NCBI GenBank assembly: GCA_021851865.1
Contig: JAJZBU010000006.1
Coordinates: 1-64,000, forward strand
DNA length: 64,000 nucleotides
From: Pseudomonadota bacterium
GTDB taxonomy: Bacteria; Pseudomonadota; Gammaproteobacteria; Pseudomonadales; Moraxellaceae
Reading direction: 5' to 3'
The position numbers were made by a program, and so were the translations under genes. Shown in pieces: positions 18,934-28,396 of the stretch. Positions within the stretch are counted from its first letter, which is position 1, and the number at the start of each line of letters is the position of its first letter. The notes under the pieces are model-generated. The model was not told the origin of the DNA and made no database searches. It saw only the letters and a program-made list of their open reading frames with translations.

Positions 18934-19758
18934 ATGCCCACCTCCGCCGCTGCTCCGCATCTGGTCGGCAAGCTGTCGCTGGAAACGGCGAGTGGGAGTT
19001 TTCTCGGCGCCACCCGTATTCGCCTGCTCGAGAAGATCGCCGAGCACGGCTCCATTTCACAAGCCGCAAAAGCCGTTCCCATGTCGTACAAGGCGGCCTG
19101 GGATGCCATCGACGCCATGAATAACATCCTCGACACCGCCCTGGTGGAACGCTCGGTGGGGGGGCAGCACGGTGGCGGCACCCGTCTCACCGACTATGGG
19201 CGCAAGGTGATCGCCATGTATCGGGCCATGGAACAGGACTATCAAAGCAGCCTGAACCGTTTGAGCGCCAGCCTCGATGGGCCCGGGCGCGGCGATGTGC
19301 CCTGGTTCAAAAGTCTGATGCAACGGCTGTCGGTGCAGACCAGTGCCCGCAACCAGTTGGCTGGCCGGGTAGCGAGCTTGCGCAGCGTCGGCGTCAATTG
19401 TGAGGTGAGATTGCGCCTCGACGAGCAGACCGAATTGACCGCCATCATCACGCGCGAGAGCGCCGAGCTCCTCGGTTTGCAGATGGGCCGGGAGGTGCAT
19501 GCCCTGGTCAAGGCACAATCAGTGCTCTTGCTGAGCGCGGCACCGAGGCCGACCACAGCGTCCAATCATCTCTGCGGCGAGGTCACACGCATCGACCCGA
19601 GCGATGTCAGCACTGAAGTCACCCTGACCTTGCCGGGCGGGCGTTGCCTCACGGCTATCGTCACCCCGGAGCACCTGTCGACACTGGCGCTCACCGTGGG
19701 GGGGCCGGTCTGCGCCGCGATCAAGGCCAACGATGTGATTCTCGCCGTATTTGATTGA
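18934..19758 (+). CDS. modE: Molybdate-responsive transcriptional regulator ModE
   Basis: 274 residues (E. coli 262). The N-terminal winged helix has the LysR-like recognition region RIRLLEKIAEHGSISQAAKA and VPMSYKAAWDAIDAMNN. Two C-terminal MOP/TOBE repeats bind molybdate (SARNQLAGRVASLRSVGVNCE; TASNHLCGEVTRIDPSDVST). The ATG at 18934 has AAGGGA upstream and matches the family; a TTG 15 bases earlier is less likely. It heads the modE-modABC run, with modA 22 bases downstream. Confidence 0.93.
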   Translation: MPTSAAAPHLVGKLSLETASGSFLGATRIRLLEKIAEHGSISQAAKAVPMSYKAAWDAIDAMNNILDTALVERSVGGQHGGGTRLTDYGRKVIAMYRAMEQDYQSSLNRLSASLDGPGRGDVPWFKSLMQRLSVQTSARNQLAGRVASLRSVGVNCEVRLRLDEQTELTAIITRESAELLGLQMGREVHALVKAQSVLLLSAAPRPTTASNHLCGEVTRIDPSDVSTEVTLTLPGGRCLTAIVTPEHLSTLALTVGGPVCAAIKANDVILAVFD

Positions 19759-19780
19759 AGGATCGAGCAGGAGGCTGTTC

Positions 19781-20560
19781 ATGCCGTGGATGAAGCTGTG
19801 GATCATGATTTTCCTGACGATGCTGTCCGAGTTCGTCTGTGCCGATACCGTCACCGTGGCGGTCGCCGCCAACTTCACCCAACCCATGCAGCAGATCGCC
19901 CATCAGTTTGAGAAGATCAGCGGTGATCACGTCATCCTGGTCTTCGGCTCCACCGGCAACTTCTACGCCCAGATCAAGGCTGGCGCTCCTTTCGAGGTGC
20001 TTCTGGCCGCCGATGAACAGACTCCGACGAAACTAGAACAGGAACATCTTGGCGTCGCCGGCAGCCGCTTCACCTATGCCGTCGGCAAGCTCGTTCTGTG
20101 GTCAGCACAGCCGAAGGTGGTCGATGCTGAGGGCCGTGTGCTGCAAAGTGGAGCTTTTGCCCATCTCGCCCTGGCCAACCCGCACCTGGCACCCTATGGC
20201 GCCGCCGCCATGCAAACGCTGCAATCCCTGCAGCTGCTGCCCGCCCTGCAAGCGAAACTGGTGGAGGGCGAGAGCATCGCACAGGCCTATCAGTTCATCG
20301 CCACCGGCAACGCCACTTTGGGTTTTGTCGCCCTGTCACAGGTCATGGCTCAACAGGGGCAGTCTGCGCGCGGGTCGATGTGGGTCGTGCCTGCGGCTGA
20401 CTACACGCCTCTACGTCAGGACGCCATCCTCCTGCAAAAGGGACGCAATGACCGCGCCGCGGTGGCGCTGTTGGCCTTCCTGCATTCTCCCGCAGCGCAA
20501 CACGTGATACGAAGCTTTGGCTATGACCTAGGCATCTTAGGTCCTCATGATGCTCAGTAG
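19781..20560 (+). CDS. modA: Molybdate ABC transporter, periplasmic binding protein
   Basis: 259 residues with signal peptide [20 protein letters not shown] before [12 protein letters not shown]. Family motifs [29 protein letters not shown] and LLAADEQ line the oxyanion-binding cleft, with [22 protein letters not shown] and GFVALSQV further on. A GGAGG lies ahead of the ATG. ModA captures molybdate (or tungstate) in the periplasm and delivers it to ModBC. The 3' end overlaps modB by 14 bases. Confidence 0.94.
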   Translation: MPWMKLWIMIFLTMLSEFVCADTVTVAVAANFTQPMQQIAHQFEKISGDHVILVFGSTGNFYAQIKAGAPFEVLLAADEQTPTKLEQEHLGVAGSRFTYAVGKLVLWSAQPKVVDAEGRVLQSGAFAHLALANPHLAPYGAAAMQTLQSLQLLPALQAKLVEGESIAQAYQFIATGNATLGFVALSQVMAQQGQSARGSMWVVPAADYTPLRQDAILLQKGRNDRAAVALLAFLHSPAAQHVIRSFGYDLGILGPHDAQ

Positions 20561-21233
20561 CGACGACTGGTCAGCCATCCGCCTGACTCTTACACTGGCC
20601 GGACTCACCACCGTGCTCTTGCTCCTGCTCGGCACGCCCATCGCCTGGTGGCTGGCGCGTACGCGCTCACGCCTGCAGCGACCGATCAGCGCCCTGATCA
20701 CTCTGCCCATGGTCCTGCCGCCCAGCGTCCTCGGCTTTTATCTACTCGTCCTTATGGGCGCGCAAGGGCCGGTGGGGCGCTTCACTGAGTTCATGGGCTG
20801 GGGGCTGCTGCCTTTCTCCTTTGCCGGACTGGTCGTAGGCTCGGTGCTCTACTCACTGCCCTTCGTCGTGCAACCCCTGCAGCAATCTTTTGCTGCCATC
20901 AGCGAGGGCGTACTGGAAGTGGCCGCCACCTTGCGCGCCTCCCCGATCGACCGCTTCTTCAGCGTCGCTCTGCCCCTGGCGCGCCCCGGCCTGATCACCG
21001 CTAGCGTCATGGGCTTCGCTCACACCTTGGGTGAATTTGGCGTCGTCCTCATGATCGGCGGCAACATCCCGGGTACGACGCGTGTTTTGTCGGTGCAGAT
21101 CTACAACCATGTCGAGGCCCTGGAATTCACCCAGGGGCACCGGCTCGCTGGTGCCATGTTGCTGTTCAGCTTTGTGGTGTTGTGGCTGCTGTTCCGCTTC
21201 CAGTCACCCGCGTCATATCAGGCTGAACGATGA
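20547..21233 (+). CDS. modB: Molybdate ABC transporter, permease
   Basis: 228 residues, hydrophobic, with about five membrane helices and the ABC-permease EAA loop ([29 protein letters not shown]). The sequence [14 protein letters not shown] and [15 protein letters not shown] are hallmarks of ModB. It starts at one of two adjacent ATGs inside the modA end and overlaps modC by four bases, so the three transporter genes are translationally coupled. Confidence 0.94.
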   Translation: MMLSSDDWSAIRLTLTLAGLTTVLLLLLGTPIAWWLARTRSRLQRPISALITLPMVLPPSVLGFYLLVLMGAQGPVGRFTEFMGWGLLPFSFAGLVVGSVLYSLPFVVQPLQQSFAAISEGVLEVAATLRASPIDRFFSVALPLARPGLITASVMGFAHTLGEFGVVLMIGGNIPGTTRVLSVQIYNHVEALEFTQGHRLAGAMLLFSFVVLWLLFRFQSPASYQAER

Positions 21234-22306
21234 GCATCGATGCCCGCTTTACGGTGCGTTGGCCGACCTTTTCCCTGGCCGTGGACCTGCAGCTGAAAGC
21301 TCGCGGCGTCACCGTTTTGTGGGGCGCCTCGGGCTCGGGCAAGACCACCTTGCTACGCTGTATCGCCGGTCTGGAACGGGTCAAGGATGGTCACCTGTTC
21401 ATCGCTGGCGAGTGCTGGCAGGACGCCTCTCATTTTCTGCCCATCCATCGCCGCGCCCTCGGCTATGTCTTCCAGGATGCCCACCTCTTCCCGCATCTGA
21501 GCGTGCAAGGCAATCTCGACTACGCCCTCAAACGCAGTCGTCGCGCCCCGCTCTCCGAGCAGCGCCGACAGGAATTGCTCGAACTGCTCGCCATCACCGC
21601 ACTGCTGCAACGCCAGCCTGCTCGACTATCGGGTGGTGAACGCCAGCGTGTCGCCATCGCCCGCGCCCTGTTGTCCTCGCCACGCCTGCTGCTCATGGAC
21701 GAAGCTCTGGCCGCCTTGGACCGCGAGCACAAGCGCGAGATCCTGCCCTATCTCGAACGCCTGCGCGATGAACTGGACATCCCCATGCTCTATGTCAGCC
21801 ACAGCGTCGATGAAGTCTCGCGACTGGCCGACCACGTCGTTCTGCTCGACCAGGGCCGCGTCCTGGCCCACGCCAGCCTGGCCGAGATCAGTACGCGTCT
21901 GGATCTGCCTCTCGCCCAGGATCCCGATGCCGCCGTCGTCATCGCGACGACCGTCGGCGCCCTCGATACGCACTACCACCTCATGCGCCTCGACTTCGAA
22001 GGCGGCAGCATCCACACCGGGTTGCAGGAAGCCCTGCACGTCGGCCAGCCGGTGCGCATCGCCGTGCACGCCCGCGACGTCAGCATCGCACTCACGCAGG
22101 CCACCGACACCAGCGTGCTCAACCGTCTATGCGCTCGCCTGAAAGACGTCTCGCCAGCCCACTATCCAGGGCAGATGCTGCTCAGTCTACACGTCGGCGA
22201 CAGCACCCTGCTGGCACGCATCTCGCACCGCTCCTATGACGAGCTGCACCTGCAGCCTGGACAGCAAGTCTGGGCCCAGATCAAGAGCATCGCTCTCGTC
22301 ACTTGA
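21230..22306 (+). CDS. modC: Molybdate ABC transporter, ATP-binding protein
   Basis: 358 residues. The ATPase domain shows Walker [13 protein letters not shown]-loop YVFQDAHLF, signature [15 protein letters not shown], Walker B LLLMDEAL and the switch histidine in VSHSVDE. The C-terminal 120 residues form the MOP domain ([16 protein letters not shown]...) that can sense molybdate in ModC proteins. It energises uptake through ModB. No terminator is obvious in the 135 bases before the next gene. Confidence 0.95.
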   Translation: MSIDARFTVRWPTFSLAVDLQLKARGVTVLWGASGSGKTTLLRCIAGLERVKDGHLFIAGECWQDASHFLPIHRRALGYVFQDAHLFPHLSVQGNLDYALKRSRRAPLSEQRRQELLELLAITALLQRQPARLSGGERQRVAIARALLSSPRLLLMDEALAALDREHKREILPYLERLRDELDIPMLYVSHSVDEVSRLADHVVLLDQGRVLAHASLAEISTRLDLPLAQDPDAAVVIATTVGALDTHYHLMRLDFEGGSIHTGLQEALHVGQPVRIAVHARDVSIALTQATDTSVLNRLCARLKDVSPAHYPGQMLLSLHVGDSTLLARISHRSYDELHLQPGQQVWAQIKSIALVT

Positions 22307-22441
22307 GGCCTGCGCAGCACCGTCTCGGTCTCAGCACCGTGACGATGCGGGGACCTTGCTGATCGCTGTTTTTGACGGGCAAGGTAGCAAGTTTCATGCA
22401 AATATCTTAGTATCCAGGCCTCTTAGACAAGCGGATCACCC
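22307..22441. other. Intergenic region modC-asparagine synthase
   Basis: 135 bases with no gene. TTGACG appears near 22374 but no matching -10 is found at normal distance, so I do not call a promoter. Confidence 0.4.
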
Positions 22442-24325
22442 ATGTGCGGCATTGCAGGTTTTTTGGGCAATCTCCCAGAGTCGGACCTGGTGCTGACACA
22501 GATGACCGACCGCCTCGCGCACCGTGGCCCGGATGCACAGGGCGTTTTTCACGGCGAAGGCGTTCATCTCGGCCATCGCCGACTTGCGGTGATCGATCTC
22601 GATAGCGGTCGCCAGCCCCTGTTCAATGAAGATGGCCAGATCGCCCTGGTCTTCAACGGTGAAATCTATAATTTCGGTGAATTGCGGCAACGCCTGCTCG
22701 CCCTCGGCCACGTCTTCACCACCCACACCGACAGCGAAGTGCTGATCCATGGCTATGAAGCTTGGGGCACCGACCTGCTCGATGAACTGCGCGGCATGTT
22801 CGCCTTCGCCCTCTGGGATGGTCAGCGCAAGCGTTTGCTGGTCGCACGCGACCATTTCGGCGTCAAGCCTCTTTATTATGGCTTCGCCGCCGCGACTGGC
22901 GATTTCGTTTTCGCCTCCGAACTGAAAGCCCTGCTGGCGCATCCGCAGATCAGCACGGATCTCGATGCGGAAGCCCTCGGCCTCTATCTCGAACGCCAAT
23001 ATATCCCGGCGCCACGCAGCGTCTACGCCAGCGTGCACAAACTGCCGGCAGCGCATTGGTTGAGCATCGAAAATGGCGAGCTGACGCTGCAGCGTTACTG
23101 GCAGGCGCCTTATGCGGCGCGTGCCAGAGCCTGCGCCGACATCGACGAAGCCAGCGCCATCGACAGCACCCTCGCCGCCCTGCGCGAGAGCGTCGCCGGC
23201 ATGCTCGTCGCCGATGTTCCACTCGGCGTCTTTCTCAGTGGTGGCGTCGATTCCAGCCTCATCGCCGCCCTGGTGTGCGAGCAGAAAGCCGCCGCCGTCG
23301 ATACCTTCACCCTCGGCTTTGCCGGCGCGGTTGCCGGCAGCGAGCACGAGGTGGCAGCGCGGGTGGCGGAGCATATCGGCAGTCGCCATCACTGCCTGAT
23401 GCTAGAAGCCGATGACGTCCTGACCGCCTTCGACCGCTTCGTCGACATCTTCGATGAGCCTTTGGCCGACCCCGCCGCCCTGCCAACCCTGCTGTTGTCT
23501 GAATATGCACGCCGCTTCGTCACCGTCGTGCTGACCGGAGAGGGCGCCGACGAGGTCTTCGCCGGCTATGGCAACTATGCCAGCCGTCTGCGCGATGAAA
23601 CCTGGAGTTCCTGGCTGGGTGGACGTTTTTCGCCCTTGCCGACGCTGATCCGCGGCTTGCCCCCGCGCCTGCGCAAAGATCGCCTGCTCAAGGCCATCAG
23701 CTGCACGCGTTCACGCCGCTATGTCACCATTCCCAGCGTCTTCGATGCCGAACTGCGTCAGCAACTCTTCACGCCGGCCTTTCTCGCCGTCCATCATGAG
23801 AGCATGGCCGACTACGCGCAGCGCCATGATGCTGAATGCGACTCGCCTGACTATCTGGAACATCTGTTGCACGTCGACCGTAGCCTCTGGCTGCCCGACG
23901 ACCTGCTCTGCAAAGTCGATCGCGCCAGCATGGCGCACGCCCTCGAAGCGCGCGTGCCCTATCTCGACCATCGCTTCGTCACGCATTGCTGCGGCCTGCC
24001 CTCTGCCTTGAAAGTGCAGGGCAAGAACTGCAAATATCTGCTCAAGCGCATGGCCGAACGCTATCTGCCGGCGGCCATCGTCCACCGCAACAAGCAGGGC
24101 TTCGTGCTGCCCTTGCGCGAGTGGCTGGCCGGCCCGCTGCGCCAACCGGTCGCGATGGCACTGCAAAACCAGATGCATCGCGGCCTTCTTCTCCCGGCGG
24201 CGCTACATCGCCTGGAGCAGGAACACTACACCGGGCGGCGCCATCACGCCGGTCGCCTCTGGACCCTGCTCGTTCTCGAGCGCTGGTTGCAGCGCCACGC
24301 CCCCGATTTCTCCTTAGGAGCATAA
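22442..24325 (+). CDS. Glutamine-dependent asparagine synthase-family amidotransferase (copy 1)
   Basis: 627 residues. Class II glutaminase domain begins MCGIAGFLG, so Cys2 becomes the N-terminal nucleophile; HRGPDAQG, NGEIYNF and the TDSEVL block follow. The synthetase domain holds the PP-loop LSGGVDSSLIAAL and GEGADEVFAGYGNY, DRASMAHALEARVPYLDH, and NKQGFVLPL. The reaction is amide transfer from glutamine to an adenylated carboxylate. The setting among glycosyltransferases suggests amidation of a sugar acid or other polysaccharide-linked substrate rather than free aspartate. It is followed after eight bases by a glycosyltransferase. The symbol asnB is avoided because the substrate is unsettled. 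Confidence 0.88.
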   Translation: MCGIAGFLGNLPESDLVLTQMTDRLAHRGPDAQGVFHGEGVHLGHRRLAVIDLDSGRQPLFNEDGQIALVFNGEIYNFGELRQRLLALGHVFTTHTDSEVLIHGYEAWGTDLLDELRGMFAFALWDGQRKRLLVARDHFGVKPLYYGFAAATGDFVFASELKALLAHPQISTDLDAEALGLYLERQYIPAPRSVYASVHKLPAAHWLSIENGELTLQRYWQAPYAARARACADIDEASAIDSTLAALRESVAGMLVADVPLGVFLSGGVDSSLIAALVCEQKAAAVDTFTLGFAGAVAGSEHEVAARVAEHIGSRHHCLMLEADDVLTAFDRFVDIFDEPLADPAALPTLLLSEYARRFVTVVLTGEGADEVFAGYGNYASRLRDETWSSWLGGRFSPLPTLIRGLPPRLRKDRLLKAISCTRSRRYVTIPSVFDAELRQQLFTPAFLAVHHESMADYAQRHDAECDSPDYLEHLLHVDRSLWLPDDLLCKVDRASMAHALEARVPYLDHRFVTHCCGLPSALKVQGKNCKYLLKRMAERYLPAAIVHRNKQGFVLPLREWLAGPLRQPVAMALQNQMHRGLLLPAALHRLEQEHYTGRRHHAGRLWTLLVLERWLQRHAPDFSLGA

Positions 24326-24333
24326 AGCACACG

Positions 24334-25449
24334 ATGCCGGCCTTGAACCTGCTGCACACGGAGTCCTCACTCGGCTGGGGCGGCCAGGAGATCCGCGTCC
24401 TCAGCGAGGCCCGCGGCATGATCGAGCGTGGCCATCGGGTGACCCTGGTATGCCCGGCGCAAGCGCAGATCGCCAGCGCAGCGCAGCGCTTCGGCGTGCC
24501 CTGTGTGCCCCTGCCCATCGCACGCAAAAACCTGCCGGGACTGTGGGCACTGCGGCGCTGGTTGGCTGACCATGGTGGCGACTTCGATGTCATCAACACG
24601 CACAGCTCGACCGACTCCTGGCTGGTCGCGCTCGCCCGCCTCGGGCTCAGGGCGGCGCCACCGGTGGTGCGCACCCGTCATGTCTCGACGGCCGTGCATC
24701 CGGGCGTCCTGCAGACTTGGCTGTATACGCGCGCCTGTCGCCATGTCGTGGTCACCGGCGAGGCCCTGCGGCAGCAACTGCATACCGACAATGGCATTCC
24801 TCTGCAGCAGATGAGCTCGGTGCCGACCGGCATCGATCTGCAGCGTTTTCAGCGCCGCCAGGAAGCGAGTATCGCCCGTCAGCGACTGCATCTGCCTGAG
24901 CGCTTCTCCCTGTGCATCGTCGCCACCTTGCGTGACTGGAAAGGCCATGATGATCTGTTGCAGGCCTTGCAAGGCCTGCCGCAAAACCTGCCGGACTGGC
25001 AACTGCTGGTGGTCGGCGATGGCCCGCGACGCGCCCATCTCGAACGTTGCGTCGTCGAACTGGCGCTGCAGGAGCGTGTCATTTTCGCCGGCAATGTCGA
25101 CGACGTGCCAAGCTGGCTGGCGAGTGCCGATCTTTTCGTTCTACCCTCTTTCGGTCACGAAGGCGTTCCACAGAGTATCATGCAGGCCATGGCCGCTGCC
25201 CTGCCCGTCATCAGCACGCCGGTCGGTGCCATCGCGGAAATCGTCAGCGATGCGGTGACCGGCTTGCTGGTACCGGCACGCGATGTCCATGCCCTGCAGG
25301 AAGCGCTGGTGCGTCTGATGAACGACGCCACACTACGCCAGCGCATGGGCATGGCTGGGCGCCGCGCCGCCGAGGAGCAGATGGGGATGGATCGCATGCT
25401 CGATCGTATGGAAGAGATCTTCCGTAACGCTTGCGGAGTACGCGCCTGA
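24334..25449 (+). CDS. GT4-family glycosyltransferase
   Basis: 371 residues. GT-B fold: N-terminal LLHTESSLGWGGQEIRVLSE with the glycine-rich donor/acceptor loop, and a C-terminal nucleotide-sugar site with VATLRDWKGHDDLLQAL, LLVVGDGPRRAHLE, and the E-x7-E motif region FGHEGVPQSIMQAMA. It transfers a sugar from a nucleotide donor, at the cytoplasmic face, probably in LPS core or surface-glycan assembly. It is sandwiched between the two asparagine-synthase-like genes; its TGA overlaps the next ATG (TGATG). Confidence 0.88.
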   Translation: MPALNLLHTESSLGWGGQEIRVLSEARGMIERGHRVTLVCPAQAQIASAAQRFGVPCVPLPIARKNLPGLWALRRWLADHGGDFDVINTHSSTDSWLVALARLGLRAAPPVVRTRHVSTAVHPGVLQTWLYTRACRHVVVTGEALRQQLHTDNGIPLQQMSSVPTGIDLQRFQRRQEASIARQRLHLPERFSLCIVATLRDWKGHDDLLQALQGLPQNLPDWQLLVVGDGPRRAHLERCVVELALQERVIFAGNVDDVPSWLASADLFVLPSFGHEGVPQSIMQAMAAALPVISTPVGAIAEIVSDAVTGLLVPARDVHALQEALVRLMNDATLRQRMGMAGRRAAEEQMGMDRMLDRMEEIFRNACGVRA

Positions 25450-27272
25450 TGTGTGGCATCGCCGGCTTCTTCAGCACGACGGCGCGTTCGCCGGAAGTGG
25501 CGGCACGCATGCTCGCCAGCCTGACGCCGCGCGGCCCCGACGCACAGGCTGGTCAATTATGGGATGCTGATTTTCAGGCCAGCAGCAGCGGCGTGCACAA
25601 CGCCCTCTTGCATACACGCCTGGCCATCATCGATCCGCATCCGCGTTCCAATCAGCCCATGCGCAATCATCGCGGCGATGTCTGGATCAGTTACAACGGC
25701 GAGGTCTATGGCTGGCAGGAGGACGCGCGCCTGCTGACGGCGATGGGCTATACCTTCGACACCAGCTGCGATACCGAGTTCATCCTGCATGCCTACGAGG
25801 CTTGGGGCATCGATATGCTGCCGCGCTTGCGCGGCAAATTCGCCATCGCCCTGCTCGATCTGCGTCAGCAATGCCTATGGCTGATCAGCGACCGCCTCGG
25901 ACAAAAACCTATCGTCTATCACCATGATGGCGAGGACTTCGGCTTTGCTTCGACACTGCGCGCTCTGCTGCCTTTCCTGCCCATCGAGCGGCGGTCCTTC
26001 GACCATGACGCCATCGACGCCTATCTCGCACACCGCTATATCCCGACACCAGCGACGATCATCAAGAGTATTCGCCGCCTGCCGCCTGGCCATCACCTGC
26101 GCTTCGACCTGCGCCGCCGCGAAGTGGAGATTCAGTCTTATTGGCAGGCCAGCACGGCCGCCGATGACGCGCCATCCTGGCAGGACGAACTGACACAGGC
26201 GGTGGCACTGCGCACCGTCGCAGATCGCCCCATCGGCCTCCTGCTCAGCGGCGGCATCGATTCAACGGTTCTCGCCTGGCTGCTGACCGAAACCGGTCAT
26301 CGCGACATCACCGCTTACACCGTTGCCTTCGCTGACCCGAGTTTCGATGAGGCGCCCCTCGCCCGTCAGATCGCCGCGCGTTTGCAGATGAAAGTGCAGA
26401 CCCTCGATTTCTGTAGCGACTGGTGCGAGGACTTCACGCAGATCGTCGCCGCTCTCGACGAGCCCTTCGCCGATCCGAGCGCTTTTCCCCTATGGTTATT
26501 GATCCGTCAGCTGAGTCCCCAGGTCAAGGTCGTTCTCAGTGGCGACGGTGGCGATGAACTGCTCGCCGGCTATAAACGCTATCGCCAGCATCTGCGCTCT
26601 GCCTGGCGACCCGCCCTACCCCTGCCGGTCATCGTCGATGCCCGCGCCAAGGGCTGGCGCAAGACCTTGTGCGAGGCCAGCATGCCCTGGACCGAGGCTT
26701 ACAGCCTGCGCTTTTCCGGCATGATCCCGAATCAGCGTCACTGGCTGCAACCGGACTTCCAGGGCCGGCGGACGTACTGGCGCTATCCCGATCCGCTACC
26801 GGCTGACCCGCGCCAGCAGCTGCTCGCCATCGATCGCATGAATGCCTTGCCCGACTATATCTTGCGCAAAGCCGATCTCTGCTCCATGGCGCATGGCGTC
26901 GAACTGCGCGCGCCTTTTATGGATCATCGCTTCATCGAGGCCTTGACCTGTCTCGACAGCCGGCAACTCTACACGCAGCCACCCAAGGCTCTGTTGCGTC
27001 AGATCTGCCCGCTCATCGACGAGATGCAATTGCTGAAAAACAAGAAACGTGGCTTCTCACCGCCCCTGGCGCAAGGTCTGCGCTTGAAGATGAGCGCGCG
27101 CCTGGACGGTCTCGGTGAACGCTTGAAAGCCTTGAGCTCCGGCCAAATCGATGCCGGGCGCACGGATCAGATGATACAAGGCTGGCGACTCGGATGCGGC
27201 GCACAAGATGAACAGATCCTGCAGCTGCTCATCCTCGATGAGTCTTTGCGCCAGCTCAACAGTATCGGCTAA
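25449..27272 (+). CDS. Glutamine-dependent asparagine synthase-family amidotransferase (copy 2)
   Basis: 607 residues from the ATG that places Cys2 first (MCGIAGFFSTTARSPEVAAR); a start six codons earlier would mask the nucleophile. It keeps PRGPDAQ, the TEFILHAYEAW segment, the PP-loop LLSGGIDSTVLAWLL and SGDGGDELLAGYKRY. Where copy 1 has NGEIYNF it has NGEVYGW, so the glutaminase loop differs, and similarity to copy 1 is moderate only, so this is an old paralogue with perhaps a different acceptor. It is the third gene of the same tightly spaced run. Confidence 0.87.
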   Translation: MCGIAGFFSTTARSPEVAARMLASLTPRGPDAQAGQLWDADFQASSSGVHNALLHTRLAIIDPHPRSNQPMRNHRGDVWISYNGEVYGWQEDARLLTAMGYTFDTSCDTEFILHAYEAWGIDMLPRLRGKFAIALLDLRQQCLWLISDRLGQKPIVYHHDGEDFGFASTLRALLPFLPIERRSFDHDAIDAYLAHRYIPTPATIIKSIRRLPPGHHLRFDLRRREVEIQSYWQASTAADDAPSWQDELTQAVALRTVADRPIGLLLSGGIDSTVLAWLLTETGHRDITAYTVAFADPSFDEAPLARQIAARLQMKVQTLDFCSDWCEDFTQIVAALDEPFADPSAFPLWLLIRQLSPQVKVVLSGDGGDELLAGYKRYRQHLRSAWRPALPLPVIVDARAKGWRKTLCEASMPWTEAYSLRFSGMIPNQRHWLQPDFQGRRTYWRYPDPLPADPRQQLLAIDRMNALPDYILRKADLCSMAHGVELRAPFMDHRFIEALTCLDSRQLYTQPPKALLRQICPLIDEMQLLKNKKRGFSPPLAQGLRLKMSARLDGLGERLKALSSGQIDAGRTDQMIQGWRLGCGAQDEQILQLLILDESLRQLNSIG

Positions 27273-27322
27273 AGCCGCCGGGCAGCGGTACCGTCTTTCA
27301 TTTGCGGAGAGGTTTTAGAGGC

Positions 27323-28396
27323 ATGCTCGATATCATCCAGACCGAGATCTCGCGCCTCGGTTACACCCAGACGCTCGCCGCACCGATGCTACAGGACATG
27401 GCTGAGATGGCTCACGCCATGGCGGCGGCGGTACGCATGCAGCGTAAGATCCTGGTCGCCGGCACGGGCCATGCGGCGCATTGCGCCCATCTCCTCGCTG
27501 CGCCGCTGGTGCAACCTGCCACCGCCCGCCCACAAGCCCTGCCCTGCATCGTGCTGGTACCCGATATCGTCTGGCTGAATGGCATCGATCGACAACCCGA
27601 GGGGGTATTCACCGGCTCTCTCGCCGCTTACGCCAGCGCTGGGGATCTGCTCGTACTCTTCACCGACACCGTCCATGTGAGTACCTTGATCGCCGACATC
27701 CGTCAGGCGCAGAGCCTCGGTCTGCGGATTTTGCTCTTCATGGATCAACCCTGCGCAGCGCTGCACGCCGTTCTTGGCCGTTACGACATGGTCCTGCACA
27801 GCCCGGGATGGGCCATGCCGTCCTCTCATTTTCACGTTTTCATGGCCGAGGTCATGGCTGCGACGCTCAACACCTATCTACGCCGTATCGGCCACCAGCG
27901 TCCGGAGAAGATCCAGAATGACTGGACGGTCCTGCAGGAATTGACACGCGGACTGCGCCCCCTGGTCTTCACCAATGGCGTCTTCGATATCCTGCATCGC
28001 GGCCATGTGCATTCCCTGGAAGAGGCTCGTCGGCAAGGCGCCTACCTCGTCGTCGGCCTCAACAGCGACGCTTCGGTGCGGCGTCTCGGCAAAGGTCCGG
28101 ATCGGCCCATCCAGAGCCAGGAGGATCGCAGCGCCGTGCTCGCCGGCCTGAGCAGCGTCGACTTCGTCAGCGTCTTCGACGCCGACACCCCCTACCAGAT
28201 GATTGCAGCCCTGCAGCCCGATGTTCTGGTCAAGGGCGGCGACTATCGACCGGAGCAGATCGCTGGCGCCGACATCGTCACACAGCGCGGCGGCAAAGTG
28301 GTGATCGTGCCCTTTCAGCATCAACGCAGTACCACCACCATCATCCGCAAAATCCGCGACGACGCAGCTCAAGACGGCGACGCACCGACCTCCTGA
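27323..28396 (+). CDS. Fusion of a degenerate SIS (GmhA-like) domain with an HldE-type heptose-phosphate adenylyltransferase
   Basis: 357 residues. The C-terminal part (213-345) is a clear D-glycero-beta-D-manno-heptose-1-phosphate adenylyltransferase: VFTNGVFDILHRGHVHSLEE with the HxGH site (HRGH, 225-228), VGLNSDASVRRL, DVLVKGGDYRPEQ and QRSTTTIIRKI. The N-terminal 20-190 have the alternating pattern of a SIS sugar-isomerase domain, but the GmhA signatures are altered: GNGGS becomes GTGHA (47-51) and STSGNS becomes TDTVHV (115-120). GmhA and HldE normally are separate proteins. It likely supplies ADP-heptose for the heptosyltransferases encoded next door; the first half may be regulatory. 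The 3' end overlaps the convergent gene by 28 bases. Confidence 0.8.
   Translation: MLDIIQTEISRLGYTQTLAAPMLQDMAEMAHAMAAAVRMQRKILVAGTGHAAHCAHLLAAPLVQPATARPQALPCIVLVPDIVWLNGIDRQPEGVFTGSLAAYASAGDLLVLFTDTVHVSTLIADIRQAQSLGLRILLFMDQPCAALHAVLGRYDMVLHSPGWAMPSSHFHVFMAEVMAATLNTYLRRIGHQRPEKIQNDWTVLQELTRGLRPLVFTNGVFDILHRGHVHSLEEARRQGAYLVVGLNSDASVRRLGKGPDRPIQSQEDRSAVLAGLSSVDFVSVFDADTPYQMIAALQPDVLVKGGDYRPEQIAGADIVTQRGGKVVIVPFQHQRSTTTIIRKIRDDAAQDGDAPTS

Noticed and set aside
22436-23392. Minus-strand open frame opposite the first asparagine synthase
   Set aside because: Shadow frame; the sense gene is complete with its N-terminal Cys and PP-loop.
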